Made by a program: the position numbers and the translations under genes
In this document: piece by piece, positions 21,507 through 32,616 of the stretch
Layout of the letters: the number at the start of each line of letters is the position of its first letter
Numbering within the stretch: position 1 is the first letter of the stretch
Source of the DNA: Manihot esculenta
Taxonomy: Eukaryota > Streptophyta > Magnoliopsida > Malpighiales > Euphorbiaceae
Length of the DNA: 64,000 bases
Direction: 5' to 3'
Assembly (NCBI RefSeq): GCF_001659605.2
Contig: NC_035170.2
Span: 27,880,020-27,944,019 of the forward strand
The notes under the pieces: generated by a model
Databases searched by the model: none
What the model was told of the DNA's origin: nothing
What the model saw: the letters and a program-made list of their open reading frames with translations, nothing else

Positions 21507-22163
21507 TCAAAGATCACTGTTACTTTTTCTTTTCCTTTTTTTTTTCTTTTTCTGATCTATCTCTCTCAATCCCACTAGGATCCACAAAAGAACCATACGC
21601 ATCAAAACTCTCAAAATGAGCATACCTGGCACCACTGAATCTGATGGGACTATCCCCTGCTGAACATCTCTACCTGAAACTGTCTGCCGGGACTGAATCA
21701 TCCAAGGCATCATACGACACTCACGAATCACATGTCCCTCCTGACCACATCTATAACATCCTGTTGTCCCTGCCAAACAGACTCCCTTATGCAGCCTTCC
21801 ACACCTTAAACATTTTGATCCATCTATACCAGAGCTTGAACCAACATCATAACCTAAATTCTTATTTTTCTTTGACCGTCTTAAGCCCCTACCCTTTTTC
21901 TTAATGGTTCTCCCCCACGTTTTGCCTCTTGTGGCAGCTGTACTCCAAGTGGAAGGATCATTTTCTCCTATACCTGACATTTTGGTATCCTTGGTCTGAG
22001 CATCATCTAAAGACTCGTCATCCATATTTACCTGTAATCCTACATCCTTTCTTTGCACATCTATTCCCATCTCTCTCCTATTTCCTAAATCCATGCCTCC
22101 TCTATTTTCATCAAAAGATGCTTCAGACGGATCTGAATCAATCTGCGGACTAACACCACTCAT
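21507..22163 (-). CDS. Mini-Gag of array C, unit 2
   Basis: Exact translated copy of the 16915-17571 frame, 4592 bp away: same SDPSE, DVGLQVNMDDES and both cysteine clusters. The acceptor-like site is at 22174-22181. Identity between units fits a duplication recent compared with LTR 1 divergence. Confidence 0.65.
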   Translation of the reverse strand: MSGVSPQIDSDPSEASFDENRGGMDLGNRREMGIDVQRKDVGLQVNMDDESLDDAQTKDTKMSGIGENDPSTWSTAATRGKTWGRTIKKKGRGLRRSKKNKNLGYDVGSSSGIDGSKCLRCGRLHKGVCLAGTTGCYRCGQEGHVIRECRMMPWMIQSRQTVSGRDVQQGIVPSDSVVPGMLILRVLMRMVLLWILVGLREIDQKKKKKRKRKSNSDL

Positions 22164-22463
22164 CTTAGCTATCCTGAAGAACAACACAAGAAACAAACAT
22201 TAGCACACATAGAGTTCATATGAAACACATGAACATAAAACATATACATGCATACATAGCATCACATTAATACCCATGAATATACATGTGCATTTCACAT
22301 CAGCATGCAAAACAACTTCCTATCTTAGTGGACATGATTATACTTATTGTGCTTGCCTTACTATGACTCTAGACCAACCTCTTTCCGATGTGGGATATCT
22401 CTAATCCTTGAACAAAACTGCCCAACACACCGTACTTAAGAGGCCCTATGCTCTGATACCATC

Positions 22464-24796
22464 TGTAACAGCCCGGAAACCGATACCCCTCTGTAACGGC
22501 TCCAAACTGCTCGGCACTAGGATCCAGATCGACTTAAGGCCGCCTAGACCCGTAGTAAGCCTATCCTGAACTCTGTGTACCTGTTAAAATCCCATACATG
22601 ATCCGACTGGACTATTTCTCTTTAAAACTTTTCTGCAAAACTACCAGACTTAACCTTTAAAACACTGTACTATAGGTCCAATCATATGAACCAAATGCTC
22701 AGACATACTAATCTGAACTAGCCCTCAGGGCTATCTGTAATACACCAGTGACACTCTACCAAGTAACCTCCATGCACTATGCTCTGAAACATAGAACCCA
22801 CCCTGAAGGGTCAGCATATCATAAGTTAACTTGGCTACCATAGAGTCACAGGAATCAAACCTGGTCTTCTCTATTGGCCATTCTATGGATCACAGGAATC
22901 AAACCTGGTCTTTCCTCTGCACTGGTCTTGGGTCAAAGGAATTAGTCCCTGTCTTCCCTCACAGTTATAATTCACTGGGTTTTTAAAACACATCATTTAT
23001 TAAGTCTGGTCTAACTCATTTCTCATCAAGACACTTTAAAAATAGGATACATGTATATACAAAGGATTAAGCATACACTAGGCAAAAGCACATTCTATCT
23101 CAAATACAAACTGACTTATTACTTATTACATTACATTACTTTAATATACATCATGTCCACTATTCTATTACACATGCAATACCATAGCTGATACTCTCTG
23201 CTGCTTCTCACTTCCCAGCTATTCAGAACCTGCAAAACTGGGATTAAGGGAAAGGAATGAGCTAAAAAGCCCAGTGAGTAGAAACACTGAAAACAGTTCA
23301 TTCATACGCATTTTATATGAAAATGCATCACAACTCAAACATTTCACATCTTGGATTAGACATGACCTCAAAACTCCCTCGACGGGCTATTGATGTCGCC
23401 TTGGTCCAATCCTCATTATCAATGAATAATGCAATGCATCAACTTTGTGATTCTAATGCAAGCACCCTATATAAAACATAGCATCCATGATGCATGAACT
23501 ATGCTAACAAGCAATCTATCTCTTTAAATAAAAAGATTAAGTTTAGTTCTACTCACCTCTGCTCCTCAAGCAGAAACCTGACTGACGCTGCAACTGCTAA
23601 TCCTGACAACCTCCCTGAACTGTCGGGTCCAAGCCTACACAAATGGACTCGAATGAGGTGTCAAACATACTCTGAACAACTCTTAAACAATCCCCTATAA
23701 TCCCCCCTGAACCTCTGAAAACAATCACATAAATCATGCAAAAGAAGGCTGGACAGAACACATTCGGCGGCAGATTCGGCGGCCGAATGTCCTGAACAGA
23801 GCCGAAACTCAAGTACCTTCGGCGGCCGAATATCCTCTTTCGGCGGCCGAACCCTTTCGGGGGCTACTTTCGGAGGCCGAAACCCCTAAACAGAGCCGAA
23901 CCTCAAGGTACTCAGGGGCAAGCTGTGGCAGTCTAAGCCACCATGCAAGGGGTTCGGCGGCCGAATCCTTCTTCGGCTGCCGAACCTGAGTTCTTTAAGA
24001 ACTCAGCTTCGTCCGCAACCTAGCTCCTCCATCTTTTCCTCCTCTTAAACATGCATAACTCCAAACCTCACTTACATATACTCAAGTATATGTTCGAAGG
24101 GGTCCAAAACTACCTAGCAACCCCAACAATCAACACACATAACACATAATCACGCATAAACCATTAAAACATCACAACTAAACCTATAAACATAACTCTA
24201 CCCTTAACCTCTTTAAAAGCTGTTATAAATCATTAAAACAAGTTAAAAGCTTCCCTTACCTCTGGAAAACAGAAGCTAACTCACAGCTATACACCAACAC
24301 CTCTTTTCCTTCACCAAATCCTTAAAGCTCTCTTCTTTTTCTCAAAACATTCCAAACACTTTACCACCCTCAAACCTGTGCATGGGTGATTAAAAGCTTA
24401 TAGATGAGTCATGGGAGACGTGGCATAACCTCTGGGAAGCTTAGGAGGTAACATCTGTCCCAAAACAATGACTAAGGAGTGCCCACACATTGGCTGGCCA
24501 ACTCAGCTTCGGCTGCCGAATCGCATGCAAACCCATGCAACTTTCGGGGGCCGAACTTAACATTCGGGGGCCGAACATTGGGCACTTTCGGCGGCCGAAC
24601 TTAACATTCGGGGGCCGAACATGACAGAAACTCCTTTGGCCATTTCTCCCTAAAACTCAACTATTTCCTTAATCAAACCGGTAAAATACTTTAAAACATT
24701 TTAGAAAACCTTCACTCTACCCTCAGGAAACCTCTGACATCCTTGAATCCCACCGGACGGTAAGAATTCCGATGCCGGGTTTAGCCGGGTATTACA
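22464..24796 (-). repeat. Array C LTR 3 (5' LTR on the element strand)
   Basis: Complete 2333-bp LTR. Splice cassette 23230-24259; motif arrays 23762-23984 and 24509-24620. It ends ATTACA at 24796 directly against B's coding remnant, where the expected TSD would be ATAGC (24797-24801); the partner has been lost. Confidence 0.92.
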
Positions 24797-26008
24797 ATAG
24801 CCCATCCTACTTTTTCCATGTACTCATGAAGTAACATGATTAGCTTCTCCTCTTTCAGATGAGGTGTGCCTCTAGCCCTTATGTTTGCATTTTTGAGCAC
24901 TTCCAACTTCAATTGATATTTCTCCATGGGTGGCTGCAATTTGGCATTAAGTTCAGGCAAAACAAATTCTACCTTATCTGGAGGTTTGGGCAAGCATTGA
25001 TCTGCATGCTCCTTTGGTTTGGGCCATTGGACTACCATTTGTTCCTCCTGGGCATGGACTGTTTGCATTGGAAGGATGAAAGGAGTTTCAGTTTTTTCAT
25101 CTTGCGCAAGAATAGTCTTCAATGGAGGACTGGAGAAGATTTCAGGAGATAGAAGTTGAAGAGGTGCAACTAGAAGAGTTGCAGGACTGTCCTACGGTCC
25201 AAGCTGAGGTGGTTCAGTTGGAGTTCCTTCTGACTGCGCAAGATTGATCTGAAGAGGTGTGATTGGCTCTCCTTTGTTCTGTGCGTGTTCGCAGTCCACC
25301 TGTTGGATGTAACAGTTAGTTTCTTTCAGTTCTGGGTCTTTTTGGCTCTCTTCCCTGCAAGAATCATTGTTTAGTATATCATCTTGATTTGTATAAAAAA
25401 TATCTTTGTTCAAATAATCAATGATATCTAAATCAACAACAGGTTCTGTTTGATCAGTTGGTTTGGACAAACAGTATTCCGGTTGTGCCTCTTCAGCAGC
25501 TTGTTCTTGTACTTGCCAACTTTCATCATTATCCTCCACATCTTGAAGCTCTTCCTCTTTTCTTACCATGTCTGCATCTTCCCATTGTTCCATCCACTGT
25601 TGGATGTTTTGCATTCTTTGTTCGATGCCTTGAAAAGAAATTGCAAATGTCTCCATCATCTCCTTAAGTTGTTGGTCATAACTTGGAGGTTCTGGTTGGG
25701 CTTGATATTCTTGATAATCCTGGTAGTAGTTAGCCTCAACATAGCCATAGTTAGGTTGGTCTCCCCAATATGGACTGTATGTGTTATAGTATGGATCATG
25801 CCTTGGCTGTTCATAATATCTTCCATACGCATGTGCTTGTTGGTCCCCCACAATTTGGATGGTCTCTCCAATATGGATTGTATGTGTCATGGTACGGATC
25901 ATGTCTTGGTGGCTGAAAGTGTTGAGCTCGACCTACGGTATAGCTATCCACAAGAGCGGTTAGTTTTGAAATTCGAGAATCAAGATCAGATGTACTTACC
26001 TCATCCAT
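24797..26008 (-). pseudogene. Element B gag-like region, frameshifted
   Basis: A minus-strand frame starts at ATG 26008 (MDEVSTSDLDSRISKL...), about 145 bp inside the primer site. It contains a tandem protein repeat, RHDPYHDTYNPYW and then RHDPYYNTYSPYW, about 18 residues each. The frame shifts near 25830 to 25192-25902, a Gln/Glu/Tyr-rich segment (NYYQDYQEYQ, IQQWMEQWEDAD), and shifts again to 24797-25122 with LPELNAKLQPPMEKYQLKLEV. I recognise no zinc knuckle or protease. Position and PBS make it gag-like, but the family is uncertain. It is truncated by array C at 24796. Confidence 0.5.
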
Positions 26009-26049
26009 GATTCAGATCTGCGATGGAAGCTTTTTGTGCTCAATTTTCT

Positions 26050-26051
<2 letters not shown>

Positions 26052-26082
<31 letters not shown>
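26052..26082. repeat. Poly-T run of about 31 bases
   Basis: Uninterrupted T tract between the primer site and the gag-like start of element B (poly-A in its RNA leader). Its length is prone to polymorphism and sequencing error. Confidence 0.9.
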
Positions 26083-26083
<1 letters not shown>

Positions 26084-26152
26084 GAATCTTAAGGAAGAAT
26101 GTCCTTGAGTGCAGATTTGGCCCTAAAAGAAAAATAAACAAGTTAGATCAAT

Positions 26153-26170
26153 TCCCCGGCAACGGCGCCA
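26153..26170 (-). other. Primer binding site (tRNA-Asp), element B
   Basis: The plus strand reads TCCCCGGCAACGGCGCCA, identical to the 3' end of plant tRNA-Asp with CCA, so the minus strand is an 18-nt perfect primer site. It starts five bases from the LTR at 26176. Confidence 0.92.
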
Positions 26171-26175
26171 ATTTT

Positions 26176-28271
26176 TGACTCGCGGTTGTTGAAGCTGGTC
26201 AAAAATAACCTTTCTGGTTATCAACAATTTACAACTGCAGATAGTGGTGAAAGGATCGAATCCACAGGGAATTGAGAACTTACCTATTTTCCTTATCAAG
26301 ACTAATAAAATAAACTGAAATAAAAATAAACTGAAAAAGAAGAAAACTGAAAACGAGATAAACTGAGACGAGATAAAACTGAAACGAGATAAATATGAAA
26401 CGAGATAAAACTAAAACGAGATAAAACTGAAAGAGAAATAAACGGAAAGCAAAATAAATTGAAAGTGAAATAAACTGAAACGAGATAAAACTAAAACGAG
26501 ATAAAGAGAAAGCGGAATAAAAATAAATTGCAATAAAAGTAAAATGGGGGGTTTGAGATTGATTTGATTAACGAACTACTGAAAGCAATTAAAATAAGCG
26601 AATAATAAAATAAAAGAGAAATAAATAATAAGAAAGCTCTAGTTGAAGAATTGGATCCACTTCAGTTGTTGGGATTGATCATTGACACTTAGTTTCTTTT
26701 GATTGATTCAATAGATTAGTTATGGAGATGGAAGACGCTTCTCACCACCATGTCTCTCCTTATGATTAAACCAATTAGGGAACGTCCTCTAATTAATTAC
26801 TAATTAACAAATTGCCAAGGAACGTCCTTGGGCCTTAGGCATCAAACAATTGTTAATTGCATGAAGAAAGAGAGAGATCCAATCCTAACTACTCAAACGC
26901 ATGAGATGTTGCTAGATCATACAATTCCTTGGTTATTACACCAAGTGTTCTTGTGTTTGAACAATTCAAGCAATTACGGACTTAAAATTATCCAAACTAA
27001 CAATTAATTACCTTGCAATCAAGAATCAAGTGGCCAATTTGATCAAAACAACAAAGTAATAATAGAATTCAAGCATGAACTGTATGAATATTGAACAACC
27101 AAAAGTTAAACAATGTTTGATCAAGTCTCCCAATCCACAAAACAACTAAAGTATCACCTAATCCTCAACTAGAATAAGAGGTTTCAGCCTCTCATGGCTG
27201 AAACAAAAATAAAAATGAAAGAAAAGAAGAAAGGTAGAAGAAGAGATGTGAATTTCGTAGGTGTCTCCCAAGGGGAGTGTAAAGGTCCTGTAGAGGCTTC
27301 TTATGTGGCTTTTTATAGTTGAAAAGTGTTGCCCTAGGTCATACTTACTGCCCAAGAGGTGTTTACTGCCCAAATTGTGTCTGAAAAGGAAAGAATCGCG
27401 TTTTTCGGCTTCAGAAGGAAGGCTGCGCGCGAATGCTCTGCGGAAGGAAGTTGGTGCGCGCGGTTTGTGTTCAGAGGAGGAAAGAATCGTGGATTAATGC
27501 TTCCAGAAGAGGAAGGAGTCATGGCTGGAGCTTCAGAAGGAAAGAGACACATTTCAAGGCTTTCAGAAGAGGAAGGATGTGCGCCTTGGTCTCCAAAAGG
27601 CAGGTGGCGTGCGAATGGACTGCAGGAGAGGAAGGAGAGCGCAGTCATTAATGTGCAGAGATGGAAAGATATCTGTCCAGTCTTTCCTTTTTAGGGGGAG
27701 CCTTCGTTTGAATTTTGAATGCTGAACGCAGAAGAGGAAGAGCATCTCTTGAGATCTTGCTGCCTAAATAGGAAGATATGACTGTTGCAGTGTGTGCATA
27801 TCTTTGACCAAGGAAAGAAAGATCTGCGATTTGAATTTCAAATAATCTTCTGACTGAGCTTTCCTTGTTTGCTTTTGCCTCTGCACTTTTCTCTTTTGAA
27901 GACCTCCCTTTTCTGAAAACTTGCCTTATTTGAAAACTTTCCTTTTTTGGCACATGTTCTAAATAAGGCAGGAAAGATTCTACAGTTCGAATTCCTGATA
28001 ATTTGCTGACTGTGCTTTCTGACACTTTCCTTATTTGGCACTTTCCATATATGAAAACTTTCCTTATTTGGAACTTTCCATATATGAAAACTTTCCTTTT
28101 ATGGGACTTTCCATATTTGGCACTTTTTGGCAGTTTTAAGAGCATTTTCTCCAAATTGTCTCTTTACACCTAGTTTCTGCAAAACATGAACAAAACCACA
28201 AAATTAGACAGAAAAGGTGCAAATAAACATCAATAATATCATGATAATATGGACTAAATTATGCTCTGTCA
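26176..28271 (-). repeat. Element B 5' LTR (complete, 2096 bp)
   Basis: Plus-strand ends TGACTCGCGG and CTCTGTCA. It contains a minus-strand TATA box at 27309-27317, the AACGAGAT array 26305-26537, the U3 array 27387-27637, and a further CTTTCC array at 27900-28135 absent from the truncated 3' copy. The TSD TTCTC follows at 28272. Confidence 0.92.
27900..28135. repeat. CTTTCC-rich tandem array at the outer edge of LTR B
   Basis: A degenerate unit of about 19-20 bp, ACTTTCCTTATTTGG alternating with ACTTTCCATATATGAAA, densest at 28020-28135. It contains CCATATATGG-like cores. In the element's direction it lies at the start of U3. Confidence 0.75.
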
Positions 28272-30073
28272 TTCTCCTTGAGTGATTTGTGTGTTTTCTC
28301 AAATCTTTCATGGTTTTGAGTGATTTTCATGTGGTTTTGAAGTTTTGAGCAAAAAGAGCAAGTTTGGAAGCTTGGAGATTTTGTGAGAAGATTTCTTCAT
28401 AACTCCACGTTAGGATCGTTTATTTCCTTGTTTGGAAGAGGTAAGTAAAGATCCTGAACTTCCTTTCTTGATTTTTGAAGGTTTTAAGGGAGTTTTATGG
28501 GTAGTATGCATGATTAGGTTTTGTGGAGGTTTTTGGTGATTTTTGTGTTCAGCATGTTTAAGTGTTGTTTAATATGTTTGTTTGAGGTTTTAGGATAGTT
28601 TTTGACCTCTTTATGCATGCTATATGGTATGTGCTAGTTGGGAGTAGTTGATATGCATGTTGGGTAAGTTTTGGGTGAGTTTTGCATGAAACAGAGTAGC
28701 TTTCTGCCCAACGGGCAAAGCCAGGTTCGGCCGCCGAACCCCTTGTGGAGGCAGTTTCGGCTGCCAAAGCTTACTTCCGAAAATTTGGACTTTCGTCTCT
28801 GGAGGCAAGGTTCGGCCGCCGAAAGTGCCGCCGAAGGTTTGAGTTTCGTCTCTGGACGAGACTTTCGGCTGCCGAAGGTGCCGCCGAACATGCATGAGTT
28901 TCGTCTCTGGAGGGGGGTTTCGGCCGCCGAACCTGCCGCCGAAAGTGCCCTGTCCAGCCTTCTTTTGCATGTTTTATGTGATTGTTTTAGGATCTTTTAG
29001 AGGGCTTTTGGGGAGTTTCTTAGAGATGTTCTTGAGTTAGTTTGGTCCCTCATTTGAGTCCACCTGTGTAGGAACGGACCAGAGGAATCAGGGAGCTCAG
29101 CAGTGAGCACTGTTTCAGAACCTGCAGAGTTAGCTCAAAGTCAGCCAGAGGTGAGTGGAACTAAACTTAATCCTTTTTATTCTAAGAAATCAAATGCTTT
29201 TAGCATGTTTCATGCATCATGACTATGTTATAGGCTGTGTGCATTAGTACTCACGAATATGTTGCATTGCATTGTTATGCTGTTGATGTGGATGGTTATT
29301 GGATGATCTTTTAGTCCTCATATGATATGATATGATGATGTTACGGTATGGAAGTCCAGGTCGAGGCCCATTCTACGCCCCTGGCATATGTTATGTTATG
29401 TTATGTTATGGTAAGAGAAAGACCAGGTCGAGGCCCATTCTACGCCCCTGGCACTATTGGACAGATGGAGGGCTATTAGTGACAATACCATCCTTGCTGT
29501 GATTTACCTGTGACGTGATGCATTCCATGAGATCATGATTTGATAACCTGTTTTATAGTTCTGCTCACTGGGCTAGTATAGCTCATCCCTCTCCCTTAAC
29601 CCTAGTTTTGCAGGTTCAGTCTTCAGAGTCCAGAGGTCTATAGCAGGGTGCAGCAGAAAGAGAAGAGTTATGTAATAGTTAGTGTGGACATGTAATTGTA
29701 AAGAGATAGTATAATGTACAGTGTATAGAATGGTGCTTGATTTATAAGAGTGTAATCCCTTTTGTATATACATGGTCGGTTTATGTAAATGTTTTATGTT
29801 TTATGTATGAAAAACCAGGCTTGACATTATATGAGATGACCCGCCTAGAGCAATGATGAAAGCTCTAGTAGGGGTTTCACAGTACAGAGATAGAGTATGC
29901 ACAGGTTAAGCCATGGTACAGGGAAAGTTTTAATTACTTTTATAGAAAATGTTTGATCATGTATGGGATTTCACAGGTACACAGACAGTATAGCAGGCTT
30001 ACTACGGGTCCCGGCGACCTTAAGTCGATCTGGATCCTAGTGCCGGTAGCAGTTCGGTTTTCAGGCTGTTACA
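28272..30073 (+). repeat. Element G 3' LTR, right part
   Basis: Resumes with TSD copy TTCTC and continues the LTR interrupted at 11628; together about 2.14 kb. It ends GGCTGTTACA. Downstream motif array 28724-28950; splice series donor 28441, acceptor 29071, 79-nt exon 29072-29150, donor 29151, acceptor 29613; minisatellite 29353-29455. Confidence 0.9.
29353..29455 (+). repeat. CCAGG...CCTGG repeat in LTR G
   Basis: Two copies of a unit containing CCAGGTCGAGGCCC and ATTCTACGCCCCTGGCA, separated by ATGTT repeats. CCAGG and its complement CCTGG can pair across each unit. Confidence 0.75.
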
Positions 30074-30310
30074 ACCGGCGCTAGGATCCAGGTCGGCTTA
30101 AGGCCGCCGGGACCCGTAGCAAGCCTAACATACATCCTGTAAACCTGTTTAATCCCATACATGATCATACATAACATAAACCTATAACATTTTTTTTTTC
30201 CTTTTCCTTTACCAAGCTTAACCTATGCATGCACATAACATAAACATAAACTACACACTGGAGCCCTCAGCAAATGCTCCAGTGGGGTATCATAACATAC
30301 ATTAAGCTTG
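30074..30310 (-). repeat. LTR F fragment 1
   Basis: Minus-strand Tekay LTR sequence starting ACCGGCGCTAGGATCC, so the terminal ~30-40 bp are missing, cut by G at 30073. It ends in GCTTG (30306-30310), the left copy of E's TSD, and continues at 38978. It contains a poly-T stretch near 30190. Confidence 0.8.
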
Positions 30311-32579
30311 TGTAACGACCCGGAAACCGGTACCCCTCAGTAACGGTCCGAACCATCACTGGCACTAGGATCCAGATCGGCTTAAGGCCGCCGGGACCCG
30401 TAGCAAGCCGACTATACTCTCTGTGTACCTGATAAATCCCATACATGATACAAAGATACTCAACAATCCTGTAAAACTTTGTAGGCTTAACTACTGCTAC
30501 TCAGACATAGCAATCTGAAATGGCCCTCAGGGCCTATACCAGGGACTACTATCTGCTGTGGATCAAGGGAATGAAACCCTTTTAATCTGTAACACATTCC
30601 ACTGGTATCTCATCGAAGCCATACATTAAGCCTAACTCACACATTTCTCATCAAGAAACGTAAAACAGGATTCATGTACAGAGGATTAATCATACATCAC
30701 ACTATAGCAATGGTACTAGGAAAAGCACAAGTCTATCCAGTATACGACAGTACATATCTATACATTACATTACAACTAATCTTTTAATTACATCATGTCC
30801 ACTACACTATTACAGCATACATTCAAGCACAACTTTCCTCTGTACTCTTGCTGACTTTGACTTCCCATAGCTATCTCAGAACCTGCAAAACTGGGGTTAA
30901 GGGAGTGGGATGAGCTCTAGAGCCCAGTGAGGAGGAACAATAAAAACAGTTCATTCATTACATGCTCTCATGAAATGCATCACATCACAAACATAGCATC
31001 TCAAGGATGAATTTGTCACCAATAACCCTTAACTACATGTTATAATAATGCCAACTGTGCCAAGGAGACTATGTCATCACCTGGTCTACACTTATCTCTC
31101 TGATATCATAACATGACCAACTGTGCCAAGGAGACGAAGTCTCACCTGGTCTACACTTAACTCTGATTTGACAGCCCAGCTGTCTCACTCATAGTACCAG
31201 GAGCGACCTGGGCTATCCAGGGGCGACCTGGTATGGCTATCTCATGCCATAACTCTGTATCTGCTCTCTGTCAAGGGCTAAGGATCATCCAACATTCATC
31301 CACAGGAACAACAACATATGCAATGCATCATATTCGTGAATTCTAATGCAACACAACCTAATACATCACATGGCAGTTTATGATGCATGAATCATGCTAG
31401 AATCGTGTCATTTCTCAAAATAAAATATTCAGTTTAGTTCCACTCACCTCTAGCCAATGCTGGCTAACTCTGGGCCAACTCTAACTCTGGAGCCTCCTCG
31501 GTTCCTCGGTCCAATCCTACACAGATGGACGTAAATGAGGTACCAAACATACTCTAACATAACTATGAACAGCTCTCCAAAAACCCTTTAAAACATCACA
31601 AAACATGCATGCAAAACAAGCAAAGGAAGGCTGGACAGGGCACCTTCGGCAGCACCTTCGGCGGCCGAATGTCTCCTCCAGAGACGAAAGTCAGGCATGT
31701 TCGGCGGCCTAACTTGGACTTTCGGGGGCCGAACCTGAGTTTAGCCAGAACTCAGTTTCGTGCACAAGGACGCCTGCCAGTCCCTCCATCACCTGTTCAG
31801 ACCTCAACACATGCATTTAACCCTTCTAAAACATGCATAAACACTTCAACAAGCCTAAGGGAGCTTCAAATAACTTTAAACTCCAACAAACAAGCTCACA
31901 AGACACACATCAAACATAAAGGATTCATAAACCCTATGATGCACATCTCATGCAACCTCATGCCTAGCTCCCTTTTCCCTTTACAAAACTCATAAAAACA
32001 TCATAAGAACCATGGATCAACACTTACCTCTTGAAGAACAAAGGCTGAGATGATCCAAACTCAAAGATATGGAGAAACCAAGCTTCAAAAGCTTCAAACT
32101 CCAAAACCTTGTTTAAAGCTCACAACTCTTCAAAACAAGGGTAAAACTCATTCAAACCGTGAAAGATTTGAAGAAAAACCATGAAAATACTTTAAGGAGA
32201 TCAAGACCTCACCTAGATCAGAAGGAGAGAAGAAACCTCCTCCTTTTTCTGCCACTCGGTGCACTTATAGATGAGCAACCGCCTCAGGTTCGGCTGCCGA
32301 ATCGCATGCAAAACTATGCAACTTTCGGGGGCCGAACATAACCTTCGGGGGCCGAACATTGGGCACTTTAGGCGGCCGAACTTAACCTTAGGGGGCCGAA
32401 CATGGCAAAATGCCTCCTTGGCCATATCTCTTCAAAACTCAATCCTTTTCTACGCTAAACCTTTAAAACACTTGCACATATTTTAGAAAACTTTCTCTTA
32501 CCCTTCCAGAGACCTCTGACATCCTCGAACTCCCCCGGATGGTAGGAATTCCGATGTCTGAATCTAGCCGGGTATTACA
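30311..32579 (-). repeat. Element E 3' LTR
   Basis: TGTAACGACCC and GGTATTACA ends on the plus strand. Splice cassette 30883-32027; motif arrays 31645-31735 and 32288-32400; TATA-like CTATAAG on the minus strand at 32264-32270; tandem units with TGCCAAGGAGAC near 31048-31160. Confidence 0.92.
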
Positions 32580-32616
32580 TTCTTCCCTCCTTTAAAAACA
32601 TTCGTCCTCGAATGTT
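32580..32616 (-). promoter_or_regulatory. Hairpin plus polypurine tract, element E
   Basis: Arms AACATTCG and CGAATGTT at 32597-32616. The complement of TCTTCCCTCCTTTAA (32581-32595) is the purine tract adjoining the LTR at 32579. Confidence 0.83.

Larger units (their letters stand above)
13293..24796 (-). mobile_element. Array C: tandem LTR-INT-LTR-INT-LTR of a non-autonomous Tekay element
   Basis: Three LTRs (13293-15612, 17872-20204, 22464-24796) alternate with two identical-length internal regions (15613-17871, 20205-22463). The period is exactly 4592 bp, and internal frames recur at the same offsets. A normal insertion has two LTRs, so this implies unequal recombination between LTRs or an assembly artefact. 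The right end is intact (ATTACA at 24796); the left end lacks the first 13 bp of its LTR. Each unit has primer site, short Gag frame, hairpin and purine tract but no pol. Confidence 0.9.
11629..28271 (-). mobile_element. Element B: Athila/Tat-type LTR retrotransposon with internal deletion
   Basis: On the minus strand the 5' LTR is 26176-28271, the primer site 26153-26170, and the truncated 3' LTR 11629-13295. The outer ends are flanked by the 5-bp TSD TTCTC (11624-11628, 28272-28276), so this is a genuine insertion into G's LTR. The primer site matches tRNA-Asp, as in Athila-branch elements. Most of the interior and 429 bp of the 3' LTR are missing where array C now lies. No pol was seen. 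The two LTR copies align over 1667 bp without length change and with only a handful of substitutions by eye. Confidence 0.85.
8949..30073 (+). mobile_element. Element G: Tekay chromovirus, interrupted by B and H
   Basis: A partial plus-strand element: pol from 8949, polypurine tract before 11285, and a 3' LTR split by insertion of B (11285-11628, resuming 28272-30073). The 5' half lies left of the window beyond H. Its right end abuts F at 30074; the expected TSD is ACCGG at 30074-30078. Pol is disabled by a deletion, a nonsense codon and the H insertion. Confidence 0.85.

Noticed and set aside
13293..24796. Satellite DNA or gene array for the 4592-bp repeat
   Set aside because: Each period contains LTR ends, primer site and purine tract, so it is a retrotransposon multimer.
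25450..26010. Plus-strand frame of 186 codons over the element B gag region
   Set aside because: Antisense to a tRNA-Asp-primed minus-strand element; its hydrophobic composition is what antisense of a Gln/Tyr/Asp-rich frame gives.
30074..30310. Head-to-head palindrome between G's LTR end and LTR F
   Set aside because: Two related LTRs in opposite orientation meet because G inserted in F; it is not a designed inverted repeat.
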